NCBI RefSeq assembly: GCF_022802975.1
Contig: NZ_JAFEVZ010000013.1
Span: forward strand, 1-64,000
Direction: 5' to 3'
DNA length: 64,000 bases
DNA from: Flavobacterium pectinovorum
GTDB lineage: Bacteria > Bacteroidota > Bacteroidia > Flavobacteriales > Flavobacteriaceae
Below, one piece after another: positions 1 through 8,403 of this stretch; within the stretch, counting starts at the first letter, position 1, and every line of letters begins with the position of its first letter. A program made the translations under genes and the position numbers. The notes under the pieces are model-generated. The model worked only from the letters and a program-made list of their open reading frames with translations, ran no database searches and had not been told where the DNA came from.

Positions 1-84
1 ACTAGTTAAAGGTCGATGTTTTTTTAAAACTTCTTCTACACAGAGAAGCTTAAACTCATATGAATATTTGACTTTTCGTTCCAT
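1..84 (-). CDS. IS3-family transposase OrfA, N-terminal fragment (runs off left edge)
   Basis: The reverse strand from 84 reads 28 codons with no stop, starting MERKVKYSYEFKLLCVEEVL. This resembles the N-terminal helix-turn-helix start of IS3-family OrfA proteins. The gene continues beyond the left edge, so neither its length nor its integrity can be judged. It lies just inside a likely IS end at about 122. The family call rests on a short N-terminus and is moderately secure. Confidence 0.55.
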   Translation of the reverse strand, partial: MERKVKYSYEFKLLCVEEVLKKHRPLTS

Positions 85-122
85 AAAAATGCCCCCAAAT
101 AGTGTCTAACTTTTTGGGGGCA
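1..122 (-). mobile_element. Right-hand end of an IS3-like insertion sequence
   Basis: Upstream of the transposase start, 102-122 reads GTGTCTAACTTTTTGGGGGCA, ending in CA. Read outward-in it begins TGCCCCCAAAAAGTTAGACAC, the usual style of an IS3-group terminal repeat. TGCCCCCAAA at 90-99 and TTTGGGGGCA at 113-122 also form a 10-bp hairpin. The other end is outside the window, so the terminal repeat and any target duplication cannot be confirmed. Confidence 0.5.
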
Positions 123-170
123 GTTCAATGAATTGAGGCGTTTTTTTGTATAAATGAAGAGCCAAATAAA

Positions 171-782
171 TTAAGCTTTTGCTTTTCTTTTTACTGTACA
201 GCCAATTTCTTTAGTCTGTGTAATAGTTGGTTTTTGATTGTTTTTTAATGATGCTATAACATCTTCAGCATATTTAATTTTTTCTGTTTTAGTTCCTTCC
301 GGATCATTATCGATTGCACCAACATATTCTACTACATTACCTTTAGCTGTTTTCGATACGATAAAAATATGTGGTGTACGTTTTGCTCCAAATTGATCGG
401 TAACTTTTTGCCCTGCATCAAATAAATACGGGAAAGGATATTTTTTTTGTTTTGCTAAATCCTGCATTTTAGTAAAAGTATCATCTGGCTGGGCTTCAGG
501 ATCGTTTGGGTTAATTGCAATTACAGGATACCCCTGTGGTCTGAATTTATTGTCTAAATCAATTATTCTTTGCTCATAAGCAACCGCATACGGACAGGTA
601 TTACAAGTAAAAACAACGATAAATCCTTTTGCTTTTGGGTAGCTTGCAAATGAAACCTCTTTTCCATCTACATTTTTTAATTTAAATTCCGGTGCAGCAT
701 CTCCGGCTTTAAGAGTTGCTGTTTGCGCCTGAGAAAAAAAGGCAGAAAATGCCAGTACTAATAAAAGAATTATTTTCTTCAT
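171..782 (-). CDS. Secreted thioredoxin-like (AhpC/TSA-fold) redoxin
   Basis: This 203-aa protein has a signal peptide (about residues 1-19, cleavage near SQAQ) followed by a redoxin fold. The active-site region reads FTCNTCPYA, with cysteines at 60 and 63 in a C-x-x-C arrangement. This matches the periplasmic thioredoxin-like family with a CxxCPYA site rather than a canonical WCGPC thioredoxin. It follows the TlpA-like gene by 11 bp, so the two are probably co-transcribed as a small periplasmic redox unit. The exact substrate is unknown. The start gives a good signal peptide. Confidence 0.8.
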   Translation of the reverse strand: MKKIILLLVLAFSAFFSQAQTATLKAGDAAPEFKLKNVDGKEVSFASYPKAKGFIVVFTCNTCPYAVAYEQRIIDLDNKFRPQGYPVIAINPNDPEAQPDDTFTKMQDLAKQKKYPFPYLFDAGQKVTDQFGAKRTPHIFIVSKTAKGNVVEYVGAIDNDPEGTKTEKIKYAEDVIASLKNNQKPTITQTKEIGCTVKRKAKA

Positions 783-793
783 GATTTAATAGT

Positions 794-1282
794 TTACAGA
801 TTTTTATATTCAGTTAATAATTGTTCATAAGTAAATTCGCTTTCGACAAATTTTCGTTTGTCGCCTTTGATAAAAATGGTTGCCGGGATGCTGCCCGACC
901 ACGAAGGATCAATTCGGTCAATATATTCCTGCGGACTGCTTTCATTCAATAATAAAACTTCATTTTTAAGGTTTTTTCTCTTGACAAATGGCTCCACAGC
1001 CGAACTCAATTTGGATTTAAAATCGACACTAATCAATAACACGACTAATTTCTCCGATTTGTATTCTGCACCCAGCTTTTCAAAATGTGGCAGTTCCTTA
1101 ATGCATGGCGCACACCAGGTTGCCCAAAAATTGACAACATAAGTACTGTCTTTTCCTGTCTTTATTCTTTCATTCAGTTGGTCAATATTAATTAGTTTTA
1201 TATTCTGGCAGTATGCCGTAACTGAAAAAGTCAGAAAGAAAAAAATAACTATTTTAAAAACGTACAACCTCATAGATTTCAA
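794..1282 (-). CDS. TlpA-like periplasmic thioredoxin
   Basis: This 162-aa protein has an N-terminal hydrophobic signal or anchor (residues about 5-24) and one thioredoxin domain. The active site is WATWCAPC, cysteines 57 and 60, with the downstream cis-Pro loop in SIPATIFI. It is close to a minimal TlpA/ResA-type disulfide reductase, acting outside the cytoplasm. It is the first gene of a two-gene unit with the redoxin that follows 11 bp later. A TAnnTTTG-type box lies just upstream at 1302-1309. Substrate proteins cannot be inferred. Confidence 0.85.
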   Translation of the reverse strand: MKSMRLYVFKIVIFFFLTFSVTAYCQNIKLINIDQLNERIKTGKDSTYVVNFWATWCAPCIKELPHFEKLGAEYKSEKLVVLLISVDFKSKLSSAVEPFVKRKNLKNEVLLLNESSPQEYIDRIDPSWSGSIPATIFIKGDKRKFVESEFTYEQLLTEYKNL

Positions 1283-1301
1283 ATTTTCATTTTTTGTCTT
1301 A

Positions 1302-1309
1302 CAAATATA
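1302..1309 (-). promoter_or_regulatory. Candidate Bacteroidota -7 box for the thioredoxin pair
   Basis: On the minus strand this reads TATATTTG, a perfect match to the TAnnTTTG consensus of Bacteroidota primary-sigma promoters. It lies 20 bp upstream of the TlpA-like start. No clear TTG -33 element is visible at the usual distance. Confidence 0.4.
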
Positions 1310-1487
1310 AATTAATGAAGCTTTGACTACTGTTAATAAAAGTTAAATACGAAAAATTCTTCCGGTATTTTTAATCTTTTCATTACAACTACTTTATCAT
1401 ATTTTTCTTAAATTTAACTCCCAAATAAAAGAATTTGTCATTCGCAAATTTCTCATTAATTGTTTTATCATTCCTAAATTAAAAAAA

Positions 1488-3095
1488 ATGAAAAACTTTA
1501 CATTCTCCACAGCTTTAGTAATCTGTTTATTAATTGCACCGTCTGTAATTTCTAAAAATATTTTTTCAGATAAAAACACAATTACTTTAGAATACACGTA
1601 TGGAATTCCTGTTATTAACGATGGTATATTAGCAGCATTTTTTAAAAAATATTCCAGTTTAAAAAAGTATCAAAGCGAAGTTACAGCACTTTATAAAGAC
1701 AAGGCATATCAGTCAATTTGGTACGAATCTAATGAAATAAACGAACTAGGATATTTATTATATCATAAATTGAATATGATTGATGATGAAGGTGTTGAAA
1801 TCAGCCTGCCTTATAAAACCAAAATCGATGAAATTTTTGATGAAAGCCCTGAAGAAAAAATTTCTGAAACTGATACAGAACTGCTTTTGAGCAGCATGTA
1901 TATTATTTATGCCAAAAGTGTTTATGAAGGGCTTGATGCAAAAACAGTTAACAATCTGGAATGGTTTTTACCAAAGAAAAAAATTGCTTATGCAACTTTA
2001 CTGGATTCCTTAATCGTTAATCCTAAACTGCTTAATAATAACAATCAGGTCCTTTTTAGTCAATACTACAAACTTCATGAGGTTTTAAAAAAATATAGAG
2101 CAATCGAAAAAAATAATACCTGGACACCTATCACAATAGATTCTCCTTTCAAAGAATTAAGACCTGATGACACTTCTAACACTGTGGCACAAATACGGCA
2201 AAGACTTGCTGTTGTTGGCGATTTGGCAAGAGACTCTAAAAGCAATGTTTATGATGAAGAATTAATGACAGGAGTATTAAAATATAAAAAAAGATATGGG
2301 CTGACACTTAATTACAAAATCACCAAAGATCACATCGATCAGATGAACGAACCGGTAAGTGACCGCATAAAAACTCTTATGCTCAATATGGAACGCTGCC
2401 GATGGATTCCGCCTTCATTAGAAAAAGGTCATGAGTATGTAATGGTAAATATTCCTTCGTTTATGCTATATTATATCAGAGACGGTAATTTTGAAATTGA
2501 ATCGAATGTATTTATTGGTACTCCGCTGACCAAAACAGTTATTTTTAGCGGACAGATAGATAAAATCGTATTCAGCCCTTATTGGTATGTTCCAGCCAGT
2601 ATTATACAAAACGAACTGAAACTAAAAATGGCAGAAGACAAAAATTATTTGGCCGATCATAATATGGAATGGAATAATGGCAAGGTCAGACAAAAACCGG
2701 GTCCTAAAAACTCTCTGGGACTCGTAAAATTTATGTTTCCTAATCCAAATGATATTTATTTGCATGATTCCCCCGCCAAGAGCCTTTTTACATTTGAAAA
2801 ACGCATATTTAGCCATGGATGCATCAACGTGATGAAAGCAAAAGAACTGGCAATTTCTATGCTGAAAGAATATAATGACTGGCCTATAGAAAAAATTAAT
2901 AATGCTATGAGCGGTGAAAAAGAAATCACTTGCAGACTTACTACAAAAGTTCCTATATACATAGGATATTTTACTGCATGGGTAGACAGAGAAGGTCAAA
3001 TCAATTTTTTTCCTGATGTATATGACAGAGATACTCATCTGAATAATGTTTTATTTCCGGAAGACAAATCTTTCAAAACAGAACTTATGAAATAA
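1488..3095 (+). CDS. L,D-transpeptidase (YkuD domain), YcbB/LdtD type
   Basis: This 535-aa exported protein forms 3-3 (or lipoprotein-type) crosslinks in peptidoglycan. A signal peptide (about 1-22) is followed by a helical scaffold region (about 50-220), a possible peptidoglycan-binding segment (about 225-290), and a YkuD catalytic domain (about 315-480). The catalytic motif is SHGCINV with nucleophile Cys445. A conserved His426 lies in YLHDSP, upstream of it. The length and N-terminal scaffold match the large YcbB/LdtD branch rather than short Ldts. It stands alone, divergent from the thioredoxin genes. It is a housekeeping cell-wall gene with no evident link to the sugar locus. Confidence 0.9.
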   Translation: MKNFTFSTALVICLLIAPSVISKNIFSDKNTITLEYTYGIPVINDGILAAFFKKYSSLKKYQSEVTALYKDKAYQSIWYESNEINELGYLLYHKLNMIDDEGVEISLPYKTKIDEIFDESPEEKISETDTELLLSSMYIIYAKSVYEGLDAKTVNNLEWFLPKKKIAYATLLDSLIVNPKLLNNNNQVLFSQYYKLHEVLKKYRAIEKNNTWTPITIDSPFKELRPDDTSNTVAQIRQRLAVVGDLARDSKSNVYDEELMTGVLKYKKRYGLTLNYKITKDHIDQMNEPVSDRIKTLMLNMERCRWIPPSLEKGHEYVMVNIPSFMLYYIRDGNFEIESNVFIGTPLTKTVIFSGQIDKIVFSPYWYVPASIIQNELKLKMAEDKNYLADHNMEWNNGKVRQKPGPKNSLGLVKFMFPNPNDIYLHDSPAKSLFTFEKRIFSHGCINVMKAKELAISMLKEYNDWPIEKINNAMSGEKEITCRLTTKVPIYIGYFTAWVDREGQINFFPDVYDRDTHLNNVLFPEDKSFKTELMK

Positions 3096-3136
3096 AAAAA
3101 GTTAACTATTTGATAACATTTAAGTTACTGTAAATT

Positions 3137-3144
3137 TATATTTG
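3137..3144 (+). promoter_or_regulatory. Candidate -7 box for the GH1 gene
   Basis: TATATTTG matches the TAnnTTTG consensus 140 bp before the GH1 start. A TTG at 3110-3112 lies upstream, but its 24-bp spacing is longer than usual. This would leave a long leader. Confidence 0.3.
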
Positions 3145-3284
3145 TTTGCTTATTTTGAATAAAACAAATAGTTATGAAATTCTTTAGCTTACATTTTTTG
3201 GATTCATTTAAAGAATGGCTTTTTTTAAGAGCTATGCACTCATCATTCATTCATTAATTTTCATAATAAGGAAAATATATTTGA

Positions 3285-4655
3285 ATGAATAAATTAGAGA
3301 AGTCATTTTTAAATAAGGACCAATTTGGAGAAGATTTTCTTTGGGGGGTATCTACTGCTGCTTTTCAAATAGAAGGAGCGCATGATGCTGATGGAAAAGG
3401 ACCTTCGATATGGGATGTTTTTACCAGTCAAAAAGGTAAAATAAAAAATAGTCATCATGCTATAAATGCATGCAATTTTTACAATTGCTACAAAGATGAT
3501 ATTCATCTAATTAGAGAACTGAATATTCCTAATTTCAGGTTTTCTATCAGTTGGTCACGAATTATGCCTACAGGGCTTCACCCAGTCAATCAGGCTGGTA
3601 TAGATTACTATAATAAAATAATCGATTTTTTACTGGAATGCAATATTGAACCATGGGTGACACTTTACCACTGGGATTTGCCTCATGCTCTTGAAGTAAA
3701 TGGCGGATGGACAAACAGAGAATGTGCCACATGGTTTTCAGATTATGCAGAAGTATGTGCACAGCATTTTGGAGATCGTATAAAAAACTGGATGGTTATA
3801 AATGAGCCTTCTGTTTTTACAGGTGCAGGATATTTTCTTGGAATTCATGCTCCGGGAAAAAAAGGCATAACCAATTATTTAAAAGCTATACATCACGTAA
3901 CATTAGCAACTGCAGCCGGTGCAAAAAAACTAAGACAATACATCCCTGATGCAAATATCGGCACTACTTTTTCCTGTACTCATATCGAACCATTTTCAGA
4001 TAAACCGGGAGATATCCAGGCAGCTAAGCGTGTCGACACCTTATTAAACAGAACTTTTATAGAACCAATTTTAGGCTTAGGTTATCCTCAGAATGACCTT
4101 CCTGTACTTAAAAAACTTACTAATTATATTCAGGGCGATGATTTAGACAATTTAGCATTTGACTTTGATTTCATAGGCCTGCAGTGTTATACACGTGAAA
4201 TTGTAAAAAACTCATTATTAACTCCGTATATTGGGGCCGAATTAGTAAGTGCCGAAAAAAGAAATGTTATATCTACTGATATGGGCTGGGAGATTTATCC
4301 TCCTGCCCTATACTATATCCTTCAAAAATTTAATTCTTATAATGGAATTAAAAAGATTATAATTACCGAAAACGGTGCTGCATTTCCTGATACCGTAATA
4401 AACGGAAAAGTATATGATATTAAGCGAACACATTATATACAAGACCATTTAGAGCAATTATTTAAAGCAAAACAAGAGGGCTGCAAAGTTGACGGTTATT
4501 TTGTATGGAGCCTTACCGATAATTTTGAATGGGCAGAAGGTTACAATGCAAGGTTTGGATTAGTACATGTTGATTTTGAAACTCAAAAAAGAACCATCAA
4601 ACAATCGGGAATCTGGTTTCGGGATTTTTTAGAACCAAACAAAAAAAACATATAG
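3285..4655 (+). CDS. GH1 beta-glucosidase
   Basis: This 456-aa protein is the normal length for a single GH1 TIM barrel. The acid/base glutamate is in the VINEPSVF motif (Glu174) and the nucleophile in ITENGAAF (Glu362). The N-terminal WGVSTAAFQIEGA signature is also present. There is no signal peptide, so it probably hydrolyses beta-glucosides or related disaccharides in the cytoplasm. It is a single-gene unit ending in a shared bidirectional terminator at 4797-4842 and is not obviously part of the pectin locus. The family is certain; the sugar specificity is not. Confidence 0.92.
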   Translation: MNKLEKSFLNKDQFGEDFLWGVSTAAFQIEGAHDADGKGPSIWDVFTSQKGKIKNSHHAINACNFYNCYKDDIHLIRELNIPNFRFSISWSRIMPTGLHPVNQAGIDYYNKIIDFLLECNIEPWVTLYHWDLPHALEVNGGWTNRECATWFSDYAEVCAQHFGDRIKNWMVINEPSVFTGAGYFLGIHAPGKKGITNYLKAIHHVTLATAAGAKKLRQYIPDANIGTTFSCTHIEPFSDKPGDIQAAKRVDTLLNRTFIEPILGLGYPQNDLPVLKKLTNYIQGDDLDNLAFDFDFIGLQCYTREIVKNSLLTPYIGAELVSAEKRNVISTDMGWEIYPPALYYILQKFNSYNGIKKIIITENGAAFPDTVINGKVYDIKRTHYIQDHLEQLFKAKQEGCKVDGYFVWSLTDNFEWAEGYNARFGLVHVDFETQKRTIKQSGIWFRDFLEPNKKNI

Positions 4656-4796
4656 ATTACCTTTTAAATTATACAAAAAAATCAGCATAATTCATCTTTA
4701 AATTAGTATTCAATCTCTAAATTAAGAATGGATGTAACAACAAAAATCTCTGGTAGATAAAATTTAAATCATTCAATATTAAATTCGTATATAAAA

Positions 4797-4842
4797 TAAC
4801 CCTTGGGTATAATTAGATTTTAATAATTACACCCAAGGGTTA
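4797..4842. terminator. Bidirectional hairpin terminator between GH1 and DUF4136 genes
   Basis: Perfect 12-bp arms TAACCCTTGGGT and ACCCAAGGGTTA enclose a 22-nt AT-rich loop between two convergent genes. Flanking runs are AT-rich rather than pure T, so termination in either direction is likely but not certain. Confidence 0.6.
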
Positions 4843-4874
4843 TAAACAAATATTTTATATCAAAAATCTATAAA

Positions 4875-5456
4875 CTATTTTTTTACAGCATCAGGAGGAA
4901 AACCTGCTAATATTTTTTTTATAGCGCTATTGATAAATTCTTCAGGATTTTTAAGTTTACTATCTATTTCAGCATTACCCAATCCTTGCCAAACCAATTT
5001 ACCGGTTTTAGCAGATACTATGTCAATTATTAAGGAACCATCCAGGTAATCATCGGTATTCAATGTTACGGTATTGTTGTTTAATAACATTGAGCCACTG
5101 CCCCAATATCTATATGGACGGTGCATAGTTCCATAATCGTAGTAACTGTTAGCAGTAACCGAAGTTTTATTTTTTAAGATCGAAACCGCATTTACTTTTA
5201 AATCAGGATTAGTAGTCGATTCTGTAAAACCTTTAGCGATCATCTCGGCACGTATTGCTTTAGTGATACGATCAGCATTTAATTCGTTTACCTGACCTTC
5301 CTGAGCCTTTAAATCATAAACTGTAAAAGTCTTAAATTCACTAAAATTAACTGCATAGTCATAATCTCTCGTTACATTAACTGTTGGCGAACAGCTAAAA
5401 AACAAACCCAATAAGAACATTGGAATTATGCGGACATTTTTACTTTTAATATTCAT
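4875..5456 (-). CDS. DUF4136 lipoprotein
   Basis: This 193-aa predicted lipoprotein has a hydrophobic signal ending in a lipobox at Cys22 (FFSCSPT). The body matches the DUF4136 pattern: a DYD...F..YKTF-like start (DYDYAVNFSEFKTFTVYD), a middle NPDLKVN strand, and a C-terminal region with TGKLVWQGLG. Family members are small envelope lipoproteins of unknown function. It has no operon partner; the neighbour on the right is in the same direction but separated by a terminator. No function is proposed beyond the envelope location. Confidence 0.8.
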   Translation of the reverse strand: MNIKSKNVRIIPMFLLGLFFSCSPTVNVTRDYDYAVNFSEFKTFTVYDLKAQEGQVNELNADRITKAIRAEMIAKGFTESTTNPDLKVNAVSILKNKTSVTANSYYDYGTMHRPYRYWGSGSMLLNNNTVTLNTDDYLDGSLIIDIVSAKTGKLVWQGLGNAEIDSKLKNPEEFINSAIKKILAGFPPDAVKK

Positions 5457-5556
5457 TTATGTTATTTGTTAAATTAACGATTAAATTTAGTTCAATGTGA
5501 ATTTGTTAAAATTACAATAAATTTTTAATGAATAAAAAGTAAGATTCAAAAATTAC

Positions 5557-5595
5557 ATAAAAGCTGCATTTCTTTATTAGAAATGCAGCTTTTAT
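5557..5595 (-). terminator. Intrinsic terminator of the alcohol dehydrogenase gene
   Basis: Perfect 17-bp arms (ATAAAAGCTGCATTTCT and its complement) enclose a 5-nt loop, with A/T tails on both sides. It lies 19 bp after the dehydrogenase stop. Confidence 0.8.
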
Positions 5596-5614
5596 AATAT
5601 AGTAATCTGTATTT

Positions 5615-6670
5615 TTAGTTCTTCAAAGATGCCATATCAATTACAAAACGATATTTGATATCCCCTTTTAATAATCTTTCATAAGCATCATTAACATCGT
5701 TCACGCCAATTAATTCAATATCGGCAATAATATTGTGTTCAGCACAAAAATCAAGCATTTCCTGCGTTTCTGCAATACCCCCAATCATAGATCCGGCAAA
5801 ACTTCTTCTTCCTAATATAAGGCTGAAAGATGTTACAGGAAGCGGTTCCATTGGAGCGCCCACTAAAACCAGATTTCCGTCAACTTTTAATAAATTTAGA
5901 TAAGAATCTATACTATGTTCTGCCGATACACAATCTAAAATAAAATGCAGACTTCGGGCATGCTGTGCCATTTGTTCCGGATCTGAAGATAAAACTACTT
6001 CATCAGCTCCTAAACGTTTAGCATCTTCGGTTTTAGACAATGAAGTGGTAAAAACTACTACATGAGCTCCCATAGCTTTTGCTAATTTTATCCCCATGTG
6101 TCCTAAACCACCTATCCCTACAATACCAACTTTTTGACCAGGACCAACTTTCCAGTGTTTTAAAGGAGAATAAGTTGTAATTCCGGCGCAAAGCAATGGA
6201 GCAACTCCGGCAAGATCAAGTTTATCTGAAATATGCAATACGTAATTTTCATCCACAACAATACTTTCTGAATAGCCTCCAAAAGTTTGTCCTCCTAAAT
6301 GTGCGTCAGGAGAATTAAAAGTCAAAATGCTTCCTTCATCACAAAATTGTTCCAAATCGCTTTTACAATGCTCACATTCTCTGCATGAATCAACCATACA
6401 ACCTACTCCTGCAAGTTCTCCAACTTTAAAATTCTTAACATGATCTCCTACTTTTACAATTCGTCCCACAATTTCGTGACCCGGAACTATCGGATAAATT
6501 GTTCCATGCCATTCGTTTCTCGCCGAATGAAGATCTGAATGACAGATGCCGCAATATAAAATTTCAATTTCTACATCGTGTGCCTGTACTGTACGGCGTT
6601 TGATATCTAGTGTTTGTAACGGAGCTTCGGCAGCTTCTGTACCAAAGGCTTTTATGTTTTTTGTTTCCAT
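5615..6670 (-). CDS. Zinc-dependent NAD(P)-alcohol dehydrogenase (cinnamyl-alcohol-dehydrogenase-like)
   Basis: This 351-aa medium-chain dehydrogenase has no signal peptide. Catalytic zinc ligands are in YCGICHSD (Cys40) and PGHEIVG (His65/Glu66). The structural zinc site is Cys96, Cys99, Cys102 and Cys110. The nucleotide fold contains GIGGLGHMG near residue 185. This is the CAD/YahK-type subgroup, which reduces a broad range of aldehydes with NADPH. It lies downstream of a cupin and an AraC regulator on the same strand, an arrangement often seen for aldehyde-responsive reductases. The gap to the cupin is filled by a heptamer repeat. Physiological substrate unknown. Confidence 0.88.
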   Translation of the reverse strand: METKNIKAFGTEAAEAPLQTLDIKRRTVQAHDVEIEILYCGICHSDLHSARNEWHGTIYPIVPGHEIVGRIVKVGDHVKNFKVGELAGVGCMVDSCRECEHCKSDLEQFCDEGSILTFNSPDAHLGGQTFGGYSESIVVDENYVLHISDKLDLAGVAPLLCAGITTYSPLKHWKVGPGQKVGIVGIGGLGHMGIKLAKAMGAHVVVFTTSLSKTEDAKRLGADEVVLSSDPEQMAQHARSLHFILDCVSAEHSIDSYLNLLKVDGNLVLVGAPMEPLPVTSFSLILGRRSFAGSMIGGIAETQEMLDFCAEHNIIADIELIGVNDVNDAYERLLKGDIKYRFVIDMASLKN

Positions 6671-6685
6671 ATTGTTTTTTATTTG

Positions 6686-6769
6686 TTTCAGGTTTCAAGT
6701 TTCAGGTTTCAAGTTTCAGGTTTCAGGTTTCAAGTTTCAGGTTTCAAGTTTCAGGTTTCAAGTTTCAGG
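6686..6769. repeat. Tandem heptamer repeat (TTTCAGG/TTTCAAG, 12 units)
   Basis: Twelve contiguous 7-bp units, each TTTCAGG or TTTCAAG, mostly alternating, fill most of the gap between the dehydrogenase start and the cupin stop. Degenerate versions of the same unit occur at 8341-8370 and 54943-54969. Such a run could change length by slippage. Confidence 0.9.
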
Positions 6770-6780
6770 TTTTAAAAAAC

Positions 6781-7188
6781 TTAGTGGCTGCTTAACAGAA
6801 AATATTCTCCGTCAGTTACTTTTTCTAACCAGATTCCATAGCCTTTATCTACTTCGGTGATAATGGCAACGTAGGAGAATTTATCAAAAGGAGTTGCTCC
6901 ATACCAATGCTCTACTCCTGGTAAAATTGTCACAACTTCATCTTTTTGAAGCTTTCGAACGGCGCTTCCTCTTTCCTGATAATATCCAATTCCTTCTTTC
7001 GCAATGAGCATGTGCAGACCTGCGTTGCTATGCCAATTACTTCTTGCACAAGGCTCAAAAGTAACTTCCTTAATAACAGTGTTTTCCGGATGAATGTCAC
7101 TAGTTTGTTTTTTATAGAAAACGTCACCCGTCATATAAGTATTCGGGACTTTTCCTTCTTCGATAACGGCTGCATAATTTGTTGACAT
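6781..7188 (-). CDS. Small cupin-domain protein
   Basis: This 135-aa single-domain protein has the cupin pattern: motif 1 around SNWHSNAGLHMLIAKEG and motif 2 around LPGVEHWYGA. These supply histidines and a glutamate for a metal site. There is no signal peptide. It resembles the YhhW/quercetinase-like small cupins often paired with oxidoreductases. It sits between an AraC regulator and an alcohol dehydrogenase on the same strand and probably belongs with them. Whether it is an enzyme or a sensor cannot be told from the sequence. Confidence 0.8.
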   Translation of the reverse strand: MSTNYAAVIEEGKVPNTYMTGDVFYKKQTSDIHPENTVIKEVTFEPCARSNWHSNAGLHMLIAKEGIGYYQERGSAVRKLQKDEVVTILPGVEHWYGATPFDKFSYVAIITEVDKGYGIWLEKVTDGEYFLLSSH

Positions 7189-7419
7189 AAATTTAGTTAT
7201 TTTTTTGAGATTAACTTTATTTGAAACTACTTTACAACAGCCAACAATATCATAATCAATAAACTAAATTTAAGAAAGCCAGAAGTTGCTTTGTGAAGTA
7301 TTATTTAGTCTGTTAAAAACTGAAAAGGATTAATACTGTAATTTCAGAGGCAAAATTAGAATAACAATGCTTCTTAAAAATAACAATATTCAAACAAAAA
7401 ATTATGAAATTGAAACAAT

Positions 7420-8301
7420 TTACATTCTGAGCGACTTTGGAACTGTTCCAGTAAGTCTTTTAAAGTAATTATTAAAATAACTCGGATAGTCAAATCCAAG
7501 CGAATAACCAATATCAGCAATACTCCAGTCTGTATGCTGTAATAAAGCTTTGGCTTCGTTGATAATTCTTTCGGTAATATGTGCAGTTGTCGGTTTTCCT
7601 GTAACTTCTTTTACCGAACGGTTTAAATGATTTACATGAACGGCAAGGCTTTGCGCATAATCCTGCGGTGTTTTTAAAGCCAACGGTTCGTTTTTGGTTT
7701 CTATCGGAAATTGTCTTTCTAATAATTCTAAAAATAAAGAAGTAATTCTCGAAGAGGCATTTTTATGTTTAAAAAAGTTTTCTGATGGCTGCATTTTCAT
7801 TGATTCATGAATAATCAGGTTGATGTAATTACGCATTAAATCATCTTTAAAAACATAATCAGTTTCTTGTTCTTCGATCATTTTTTGAAAGAGCGAATCG
7901 ATAAAAACCTTTTGTTCAGGTGTTAATGTAAAAATTGGAGTTCCGCCTATTTTAAACAAAGGCGATTCATGAAGTGTTTCTGAGCGGTCTTTTACTTTTA
8001 AAAATTCTTCGGTAAAAACGCAGGCATAACCTTCATATTCAGGAGAAACTATTTCCCATGAATACGGAATAATCGGATTACCAAAAAACAAAATGGTACC
8101 GTCAGTTTCTATTCCGCGATCAGCATAATGTATAAGACTTTTACTTGTATTGATACATATTTTATAAAAGTCCCTTCTGTTATAAGTTGGTATCTTGCTT
8201 ACGTCACCGCCAACTTCGTAAACTTTAAAACCTTTTAGTTTTAAATCCGAAGTATTAAAATCACAATTTTGATTTTCCTGAATTTCTGCCTGATTACTCA
8301 T
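7420..8301 (-). CDS. AraC-family transcriptional regulator
   Basis: This 293-aa protein has an N-terminal cupin-like sensor region (about 15-170) and a C-terminal pair of helix-turn-helix motifs (about 195-293). The second HTH is the characteristic WSIADIGYSLGFDYPSYFNNYFK followed by TGTVPKSLRM (the end of the AraC signature). It lies upstream of the cupin and dehydrogenase on the same strand and is the obvious candidate regulator for them. A CAAAGTTA (minus TAACTTTG) box at 8306-8313 abuts its start, suggesting a very short leader. The ligand is unknown. Confidence 0.88.
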   Translation of the reverse strand: MSNQAEIQENQNCDFNTSDLKLKGFKVYEVGGDVSKIPTYNRRDFYKICINTSKSLIHYADRGIETDGTILFFGNPIIPYSWEIVSPEYEGYACVFTEEFLKVKDRSETLHESPLFKIGGTPIFTLTPEQKVFIDSLFQKMIEEQETDYVFKDDLMRNYINLIIHESMKMQPSENFFKHKNASSRITSLFLELLERQFPIETKNEPLALKTPQDYAQSLAVHVNHLNRSVKEVTGKPTTAHITERIINEAKALLQHTDWSIADIGYSLGFDYPSYFNNYFKRLTGTVPKSLRM

Positions 8302-8403
8302 TCTGCAAAGTTATGAAAATCAAACAAAACAATTTTACTCGTTTCAGGTTTCTTTTGTTTCAGGTTTGAAGTTATCGAAATTTCAAAAATCTGAAACTTT
8401 AAA

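Noticed and set aside
3174..3257. 27-codon frame starting MKFFSLHFLDSF upstream of GH1
   Set aside because: Too short, with no family resemblance; more likely leader sequence of the GH1 transcript.
6686..6769. Possible CRISPR array
   Set aside because: Units are 7 bp, contiguous and without spacers; no cas genes are nearby.
6546..6860. Forward reading frames of 104 and 61 codons containing FQVSGFKFQVS repeats
   Set aside because: The repeat peptide is a translation of the heptamer tract and the ends overlap two well-supported reverse genes.
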